Position numbers and translations under genes: made by a program
Shown here: one piece after another, positions 57,053 through 64,000 of the stretch
Position numbering within the stretch: position 1 is the stretch's first letter
How the letters are laid out: the number at the start of each line of letters is the position of its first letter
From: Cherax quadricarinatus
Lineage: Eukaryota > Arthropoda > Malacostraca > Decapoda > Parastacidae
Length of the DNA: 64,000 nt
NCBI RefSeq assembly: GCF_038502225.1
Contig: NC_091293.1
Span: forward strand, 10,571,658 to 10,635,657
Direction of reading: 5' to 3'
Notes under the pieces: generated by a model
Seen by the model: the letters and a program-made list of their open reading frames with translations, nothing else
The model's database searches: none
What the model was told of the DNA's origin: nothing

Positions 57053-58123
57053 CCCTTTGAGGGTCGACAGGCCCTCTCCGAAACTCGTTCTCAGGGTCGG
57101 CCAAATGTAAAAAAAAAAAAAATTATTTTCTCTTATGAAAAGATAGAGAATCTTTTCCCGATCATAAAGACACCAAAAGTTTGAAATTTGATAGAAAACT
57201 TACGGAATTATGCTCTCGCAAAGTTAGCGGTCTCGGCGATATTTACGCATCGGCGATTTTGCCCACTTTGAGCCCCATTTTCGGCCAATTTCACTGTACT
57301 AGTTGACAAAAAACATGAATATTTCGCTAGAACTCCATTTTTTCTATCGAATGGGTGCAAGAAACCACCCATTTATAAATTCAACTATCCAGTACAGTGG
57401 TCAGAATTTAGCAATTTTGCCAATTTCACACAAATTTCAAAAGATGCCAATTTCCGAATAGGGTCCAGAATAAACAAGAAAGACATTCCTGGCACTAAAA
57501 TGACATTTCCTCTAGTCATTAGTCACGTCTCAAGGGCCCTCTTATATCCTTTTGCTTTCCACATTGAATTTTTATTCTCACAAAAAATATAAGATTTACT
57601 GTTATGCAGACTACTGCATTAGTGTAAAAAATGGTATAAATATTATTGGTGCACTTGTAAAAGAATATTAGACTCACCAGTTGACGTGTATTGCACGCTT
57701 GGCACGATTTGTTTACTTTTGAAGTTTGATAAAAATCGAACATTTCTGCTACTTTGAGCTCAATTTCAAGGCACCTTTCATTGTAAAACCAGTCAAAATC
57801 ATCTCAATTTCTGTAATATGTCTTCCATTCTATAAAATGAGACCAAGAAAACTAGAATACAACAATAAATACCATACGAAAATACTCTGCAAAGTCGCTG
57901 ATTTATTAAAAAAAAATGGTCAAAGTTTTTTTTTTCTCATTATGCACTGTGTGCTGCAGGATTTTTTTTAGACTGTGCACACTGACCACATAGACCCATT
58001 CTTTCACATGAAGGCCTACCAGCTTTCTCCCACTAGATTTGAGGCCGCTAGAATTTATGAGTACTAGTACGTCAAAAACCCCTACGCGTAAAACGTACTA
58101 GTACGACCAAAACCCTCAAAGGG
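57053..58123 (-). mobile_element. 1.07-kb piggyBac MITE (CTAG subfamily), inside Tigger C
   Basis: TTAA flanks (57049-57052, 58124-58127). Minus-strand start CCCTTTGAGGGTTTTGG, other end CCCTTTGAGGGTCGACAGG. Confidence 0.95.
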
Positions 58124-58443
58124 TTAAGAGGGCAAGAAACACGATAGAAATAAAGAAAGAGATACAGTGGACCCTCGACCAATGGTGGCATTGTCTAGCG
58201 TTAAATCTGACTAGCGATACATTTTAACGCAAAAATTTTGCCTCGACTAGCTCTAAAAAACCCGACCAACGCTATTCGTTACGTTCGAGACGCGTCCACT
58301 TGTGGCCTGAGCGCGCCTCACTTGTCCCGTGGGTGCCAGTGTTTACAAGCCAGCCAGCCACCATGGTCCCATCCAAACATACAATAGGAACATTTCATAT
58401 TATCACAGCGTTTGTAGTGATTTCACCTGCAAAATAAGTCACC

Positions 58444-60221
58444 ATGGGCCCCAAGAAAGCTTCTAGTGTCAACCCTACAGCAAAAAGAATGAGAATTACT
58501 ATGGATACGAAGAAAGAGATCATTGCTAAGCATGAAAGTGGAGTGTGTGTCTCCGAGCTGGCCAGGTTGTACACAAAACCCCAATCAACCATCGCTACTA
58601 TTGTGGGCAAGAAAACGGAAATCAAGGAAGCTGTTCTTGCCAAAGGTGCAACTATATTTTCGAAACTGAGATCGCAAGTGATAGAAGATGTTAGGAGACT
58701 GTTATTGGTGTGGATAAACGAAAAACAGGTAGGAGATAGCATCTCTCAAGCGATCATATGTGAAAAGGCTAGGAAGTTGCATGACAATTTAATTAAAAAA
58801 ATGCCAGCAACTAGTGGTGATGCGAGTGAATTTCAGGCCAGCAAAGGTTGGTTTGAGAGATTTAAGAATCACAGTGGCATACATAGTGTGATAAGGCATG
58901 GCGAGGCTGCCAGTTCGGACCACAAAGCGGCTGAAAAATATGTGCAGGAATTCAAGGAGTATATAGACAGTGAAGGACTGAAACCTGAACAAGTGTTTAA
59001 TTGTGACGAAACAGGCCTGTTTTGAAAGAAAATGCCAAGCAGGACCTACATTACTCAGGAGGAAAAGGCACTCCCAGGACATAAGCCTATGAAAGACAGG
59101 CTTACTCTGTTGATGTGTGCCAATGCTAGTGGTGATTGCAAAGTGAAGCCTTTATTGGTGTATCACTGAAACTCCCAGAGTGTTCAGGAAAAACAATGTC
59201 CTCAAGGCTAATTTGTGTGTGCTGTGGAGGGCAAACAGTAAGGCATGGGTCACTAGGGACTTTTTCTATGACTGGTTACACCATGCATTTGCCCCCACTG
59301 TGAAAAATTACCTCCTGGAAAATAAATTGGACCTTAAGTGCCTCCTGGTATTAGACAATGCTCCTGGTCATCCTTCAGACTTGGCAGAGTGACTTTGTGG
59401 ACATGGGCTTCACTAAGGTCAAGCTTTTGCCTCCTAATACCACTCCTCTCCAGCAGCCCATGGACCAGCAGGTTATTGCAAACTTCAAAAAACTGTACAC
59501 AAAAGCTCTGTTTGAAAGGTGCTTTGTAGTGACCTCAGAAACTCAACTGACTCTAAGAGAGTTTTGGAGAGATCACTAATATCCTCAATTGTGTAAACCT
59601 TATAGGTAAGGCTTGGGAGGAAGTGACTAAGAGGACCTTGAACTCTGCTTGGAAGAAACTGTGGCCAGAATGTGTAGACAAAAGGGATTTTGAAGGATTT
59701 GAGGCTAACCCTGAGAAGCGTATGCCAGTTAAGGAATCAATTGTGGCACTGGGGAAGTCCTTGGGGTTGGAGGTTAGTGGGGAGGATGTGGAAGAGTTGG
59801 TGGAGGAGGACAATGAAGAACTAACCACTGATGAGCTGCTAGATCATCTTCAACAGCAAGAGGCCACACCTGAGGAAACTGCTTCGGAGGAGGGGATAGA
59901 GAAATTGAAGAAGTTGCCTACTTCAAAGGTTAGGAAATGTGTGCAATGTGGCTTAAAGTGCAAACCTTTTTTGATGAAAATCACCCTGACATAGCTACTG
60001 CAAGCCGTGTTTGCAACCTGTACACTGACAATGTTGTGAAACACTTTAGGAATGTCATAAAAGAACAGGAGGTACAGGCCTCTGTGGACAGATATGTTGT
60101 GCAACAGAGGTCCAGTGACTCAAGCTGGTCCTAGTGGCATTAAAAGAAGAAGGGAAGTAACCCCGGAAAAGGACTTGCCACCTCAAGTCCTAATGGAAGG
60201 GGATTCCCCTTCTAAACACTA
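58444..60221 (+). pseudogene. Tigger D transposase, DDE domain present but broken
   Basis: Starts MGPKKASSVNPTAKR. Pipsqueak HTH (RLYTKPQSTIATIV), CENP-B HTH (KGWFERFKNHSGI), first Asp block (FNCDETGLF) ending at TGA 59023 (Trp codon changed), then LLVLDNAPGH (second Asp, about 59352), KLLPPNTTPLQQPMDQQVI (third Asp region, about 59430), and the C-terminal tail (HFRNVIKEQEVQ, VLMEGDSPSKH). Several frame changes (about 59165, 59370, 59575, 59935, 60120). It serves as the reference for what the deleted Tiggers lack. Confidence 0.88.
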
Positions 60222-61515
60222 ACACCATCCACACTCTCCCCTCCTCCCATCCAATCAATCATCACCAGATGATAAAGATATGTGTGAAATTCTAAATACC
60301 TACTTCCTCCCCGTTTTCACCCAGGAAAATACTACCGATATTCCTGAAATAATAGATTATGTAGAACAGGATGATAATAAACTATGTACGATTGCAGTAA
60401 CTAGTGACATGGTCCTCAGACAAATAGAGAAACTAAAACCTAACAAATCCCCAGGTCCTGATGAACTGTTTGCAAGGGTGTTAAAGGAATGTAAAGAGGA
60501 ACTTAGCATACCTTTGGCTAATCTTTTTAACATATCACTACAAACTGGCATAGTGCCTGATAAGTGGAAAATGGCAAATGTAATACCTATTTACAAGGCA
60601 GGTGACAGGTCCTTGGCTTCAAACTATAGACCAATAAGCCTTACCTCCATAGTGGGAAAATTTATGGAATCAATAATTGCTGAAGCAATTCGTAGCCATC
60701 TTGACAGGCACAGATTGATTAATGATTCTCAACACGGTTTTACAAAGGGGTGTTCCTGTCTTACGAATTTACTAACTTTTTTCACTAAGGTGTTTGAGGA
60801 GGTAGATCATGGTAATGAATATGATATTGTGTATATGGACTTCAGTAAGGCTTTCGATAGAGTTCCACACCAGAGGCTATTGAGGAAACTTAAGGCACAT
60901 GGAATAGGAGGAGAAATTTTTTCCTGGGTAGAGGCATGGCTGACAAATAGACAGCAGAGTGTTTGCATAAATAGGGAGAAATCAAAATGGGGGCACGTCA
61001 CAAGCGGTGTTCCTCAGGGGTCAGTGTTGGGCCCGTTGTTGTTCACAATTTACATAAACGACATAGATGAGGGAATAAATAGCGACATAAGCAAATTTGC
61101 TGATGACACCAAAATAGGCCGTCCAATTCATTCTAATGAGGACATTAGAGCACTCCAGGATGATTTGAATAGACTGACGCAATGGTCGGAGAAGTGGCAG
61201 ATGCAGTTCAATATTGACAAATGCAAAGTTCTAAATGTTGGACAGTTAAATAACCATGCCACATATAAACTAAATAATGTAGATCTTAATACTACCGATT
61301 GTGAAAAGGATTTAGGAGTTCTGGTTAGCAGTAACCTAAAACCAAGACAACAGTGCATTAGTGTTCGCAATAAAGCTAACAGAATTCTTGGCTTCATATC
61401 TGAAAGTATAAATAATAGAAGTCCTCAGGTTGTTCTTCAACTCTATATATCCTTGGTTAGGCCTCATTTAGACTATGTTGCTCAGTTCTGGTCACTGTAT
61501 TACAGAATGGATATA

Positions 61516-62401
61516 CAGTGGTCCCTCATTTTTCGTAGTTAATCCGTTCCTGGAGTTGCTACTATTATCGAAATCTACGATTTTCGAATCAATTTTCCCC
61601 ATAAGAAATAATGTAAATGCAATTAATTTGTTCCTGACACCCAGAAGTATTAAAACAAAAAAATTTTTTACATGAAATATAGATGTGGTACATAAACAAT
61701 ACAATGGGAAATGATGAATGAAACATTAACAGCATAACACTTACCTTTATTGGAGATTCTTCTTAGTGTATGGGAGACTGGAGGAGGAGAGAGATTGGAT
61801 TGTTTACAGTTTGGAAGGGGAATCCCCTTCCAGCAACACCTCAGGTACCAATTGCTTTTCTGGGGTTGCTTCTCCTCTGTTTCTTAATGCCACTAGGACC
61901 AGCTTGAGAGTCACTGAAGTCCTGTCTCGCAAAATAACTGTGGAGAGAGCTCTGTTTCTGGCGTCTCTTTAACACTTCCCTAAAATGGCCCAAGACTTTG
62001 TCACTGTACATGTTGCCAACATAGCTTGTGTAGGGTTTCTTATACATCCTGGCCAGTTTGGCCGCACTTGTGCCACTTTCATATTGTTCAATGATGTTTT
62101 TCTGAAATTCAATTGTATTTCTCACCTTCTTTACCACAGGCTTGGCACTAGGAGCTTTCTTTGGAGCCATGGTAGCTTATTTAGTACTTGCAAGCACTAA
62201 AATGAGAGGAATATTAAGAAATATTTCGTAGGGAAATATTGGGTAGGGAGGCCGCCCTGGCTCACACCATGCGTACGCGTCCCGGACGAACTACTATTCG
62301 CGAGTCAACCTATGATTAGCGAGCCCATGTTTATACGAAAATATCCCTATGATTTCCGAAATCTACGAGTCCCGAGAACTACGAAAAATGAGGGACCACT
62401 G
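61516..62401 (-). mobile_element. Tigger element F, internally deleted
   Basis: CAGTGGTCCCTCATTTTTCG at both ends (inverted), TA flanks. 886 bp. The ends differ from Tigger A-E (GTCCCTCATTTTTCG against GACCCTCG), so a separate subfamily. Confidence 0.93.
61841..62170 (-). CDS. DDE-less Tigger protein, 109 aa open frame
   Basis: MAPKKAPSAKPVVKKVR, pipsqueak-type HTH start (KNIIEQYESGTSAAKLARMY), then straight to the transposase C-terminal tail (VLGHFREVLKRRQKQSS, GPSGIKKQRRSNP). The second HTH and the catalytic domain are deleted and the join keeps the frame, though the usual DSPSK ending is replaced by KAIGT. An intact frame in a deleted copy could be chance at this length. Confidence 0.6.
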   Translation of the reverse strand: MAPKKAPSAKPVVKKVRNTIEFQKNIIEQYESGTSAAKLARMYKKPYTSYVGNMYSDKVLGHFREVLKRRQKQSSLHSYFARQDFSDSQAGPSGIKKQRRSNPRKAIGT

Positions 62402-63119
62402 TAAATGCTCTGGAAAACGTACAATGGAGGATGACAAAGATGATCCCAATTATCAGAAATCTTCCCTATGAGGATAGACTGAAGGCCCTGAATCTGCACT
62501 CTCTCGAAAGGCGTAGAATTAGGGGGATATGATCGAGGTGTATAAATGGAAAACAGGAATAAATAAAGGGGATGTAAATAGTGGGCTGAAAATTTCCAGC
62601 CAAGACAGGACTCGCAGCAATGGTTTCAAGTTGGAAAAATTCAGATTCAGGAAGGATATAGGAAAGTACTGGTTTGGAAATAGAGTTGTGGATGAGTGGA
62701 ACAAGCTCCCGAGTACAGTTATTGAGGCTAAAACATTGTGTAGTTTTAAAAATAGGTTAGATAAATACATGAGTGGGTGTGGGTGGGTGCGAGTTGGACC
62801 TGACTAGCTTGTGCTGCTGGGTCTGGTACCGTGCTCCATCCTTGAGTGGGGATGACCAGACTGGGTGGGTCATTGGGATAATCTGGGGGGTGGGTCATTG
62901 GTCTAATCCGGGGGGAGACATGGACCTGCTCCGCATTGGTCAGTAGGCCTGTTGCAGTGTTCTTTCTTTCTTATGTTCTTATCTTCAATAAAGGTAAGTG
63001 TCATGTAACTGTGCATGTCTTCTTCAGTTTGTGTGTATTAAAATTAATATTTCATATGGTAAAAAAAAATTTTTTCAATACTTTGGGGTGTCAGGAACGG
63101 ATTAATTTGATTTCCATTA

Positions 63120-63741
63120 CAGTGGACCCCCGGTTAACGATTTTAATCCGTGCAAGAGGGCTCATCGTTATGCGAAATAATCGTTATGCGAATTAATTTT
63201 CCCCATAAGAAATAATGGAAATAAAATTAATCCGTGCAAGACGCCCAAAAGTATGAAAAAAAATTTTTTTTACCACATGAAATGTTAATTTTAATACACA
63301 CAAACTGAAAAAGGCATGCACAATTACATGACACTTACTTTTATTGAAGATCTGGTGATGATTGATGGGATGGGAGGAGGGGAGAGCATTATCTTCTTAC
63401 TGTTTAGAAGGGGAATCCCCTTCCATTAGGACTTGAGGTAGCAAGTCCTTTTCTGGGGTTACTTCCCTTCTTCTTTTAATGCCACTAGGACCAGCTTCAG
63501 AGTCACTGGACCTCTGTCGCACAACAAATCTGTCCATAGAGCTCTGTACCTCCCGTTTCTTCAAGACTTTCCTAAAATGGGCCATAACATTGTCATTGAA
63601 ATAGTCACAAGCACGGCTTGCAACAGCTGTGTCAGGGTGATTTGGTATGCGGGTTTTTAATGGTATGCGAGGCAAAAATGCGATAAGAAGTGTGTATATC
63701 GTGAAAAATGCAGCATTCATCGATCTATAGGAAGTCCACTG
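63120..63741 (-). mobile_element. Tigger element E, internally deleted
   Basis: CAGTGGACCCCCGGTTAACG at the left, CAGTGGACTTCC at the inverted right, TA flanks. 622 bp. It keeps only the C-terminal coding part (minus strand, about 63650-63397: HFRKVLKKREVQSSMDRFVV, SGIKRRREVTPEKDLLPQ, MEGDSPSKQ) and the 3' UTR. It inserted in the 3' UTR of Tigger D. Confidence 0.9.
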
Positions 63742-64000
63742 TAATCTTATAGGAATTAACTCGCAGCGAAATGTTCCAGATTAAGGAGTCTCAAAGCGGA
63801 TTAAACGCTGGTCGAGAGAGTCCACTGTGTGAAAAATATGAAAGTGGTGAACGATTCTCCCAAGCTTGCGATGATGAAAGTCGAAATTAAAACTCTCCCT
63901 CGCAAAGAAAGTGAAACAAGAAGGCTAAGTTGTCAAAGGGGTAATGTAGCTTACAATACTCGAATCCACAGTGAAGTTAAGAATGAATTTGTCAAGCAAT

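Larger units (their letters stand above)
60280..62803 (+). pseudogene. CR1-type reverse transcriptase, interrupted
   Basis: A 410-codon open frame, 60280 to about 61515, has all core RT motifs in order: NKSPGPDELFARVLKE, NVIPIYKAGDRSLASNYRPI, HGFTKGCSCLTNLL, YMDFSKAFDRVPH, SGVPQGSVLGPLLFTIYIND, SKFADDTKIG (DD), LGVLVSSNLKPRQQ, VRPHLDYVAQFWS. After Tigger F the tail continues from 62404 (LENVQWRMTKMIPI, YEDRLKALNLHSLERRR), loses one G near 62520, then GDMIEVYKW, GNRVVDEWNKLP to a stop at about 62805. The endonuclease is missing through 5' truncation. Confidence 0.88.
60271..62980 (+). mobile_element. CR1-clade LINE, 5'-truncated, split by Tigger F
   Basis: The RT region starts at about 60280 and the element ends with 'ttctttctttcttatgttctt' at 62980. 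Interrupted at TA 61514/61515 and 62402/62403 by Tigger F. It lies in the 3' UTR of Tigger D. Confidence 0.87.
58165..63827 (+). mobile_element. Tigger/pogo element D, full-length type, holding a CR1 and Tigger E
   Basis: CAGTGGACCCTCGACCAATG at the left after TA; the right end 'ggtcgagagagtccactg' at 63827. The 3' UTR is split at 60270/62981 by a CR1 LINE ('atcaccagat' | 'atcttcaataaagg') and at 63119/63742 by Tigger E. About 2.4 kb without the insertions, so it was once a complete element. Confidence 0.85.
56756..64000 (+). mobile_element. Tigger-like element C, old, holding two nested elements
   Basis: The left end 'gaggaaccctggttatcgcg' follows TA. The 5' UTR ends in 'gcaaaataagccagcATGGGC', the same start context as the other Tiggers. 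The frame from 57016 reads MGPKFILPALLI, is cut by a piggyBac MITE (57053-58123), resumes RARNTIEIKKEI at 58128, is cut by Tigger D (58165-63827), and resumes with KYESGERFSQACDDES from about 63837. It continues past the window edge. The residues match the pipsqueak HTH region of Tigger B (KKEIIAKYESGVRVS). Confidence 0.75.

Overview
The window looks like repeat-dominated DNA from a large arthropod genome, most likely a decapod crustacean (crayfish or lobster type). That assignment is an inference. It rests on the mix of RTE, CR1/Jockey, Penelope, piggyBac and Tigger/pogo elements, very large microsatellites, and a composite RTE-derived repeat that I recall from decapod genomes. There is no bacterial-type gene organisation, no operon and no CRISPR array.

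Host gene. Four minus-strand exons (52378-52648, 51205-51268, 42410-42546, 18132-18190) have good splice sites and join in frame at all three junctions. They encode a Pro/Ser-rich stretch with a PPPPPPPRPARTHTRSSSLDL block followed by PPAVPPR. I read them as the middle of a REPS1/Reps homologue (RalBP1-associated EH-domain protein, clathrin endocytosis). Almost everything from 18 kb to 52 kb would then be intron; the 42410-18190 intron alone is about 24 kb. The EH domain and C-terminal coiled coil are not visible.

Transposon layers. (1) 1-3740: fragments of RTE, piggyBac and Tigger, then a MITE that holds a Penelope-like remnant with a hammerhead ribozyme, itself split by a Jockey/CR1-type LINE. 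(2) 3749-14055: a TA-inserting element family broken up by a 203-bp MITE, a 4.5-kb piggyBac derivative with giant purine repeats, Tigger A and B, and two 1-kb piggyBac MITEs. (3) 14056-18438: low-content sequence, small RTE pieces, a jerky-like deletion derivative, and one host exon. (4) 18439-40182: one Ty3/gypsy element on the minus strand with both LTRs and a CCTG target duplication, swollen to 21.7 kb by nested insertions. Its gene order is gag-PR-IN-RT-RH and its gag looks SCAN-like, as in the Gmr1 group. (5) 42.4-50.4 kb: host exon, then an RTE copy split by two piggyBac elements, one with a nearly complete DDD transposase. (6) 51.2-53.4 kb: two host exons and RTE tails. (7) 53.5-64 kb: a complete TA-element, an inverted tRNA-like repeat, and a deep nest in which Tigger C holds a piggyBac MITE and Tigger D, and Tigger D holds a CR1 LINE and Tigger E, with Tigger F inside the CR1.

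No intact autonomous DNA transposase or complete retroelement was found. The nearest to intact is the 23.6-27.0 kb RTE, whose coding region has one visible frameshift. Several Tigger derivatives keep open frames for DNA-binding domains while lacking the catalytic core.
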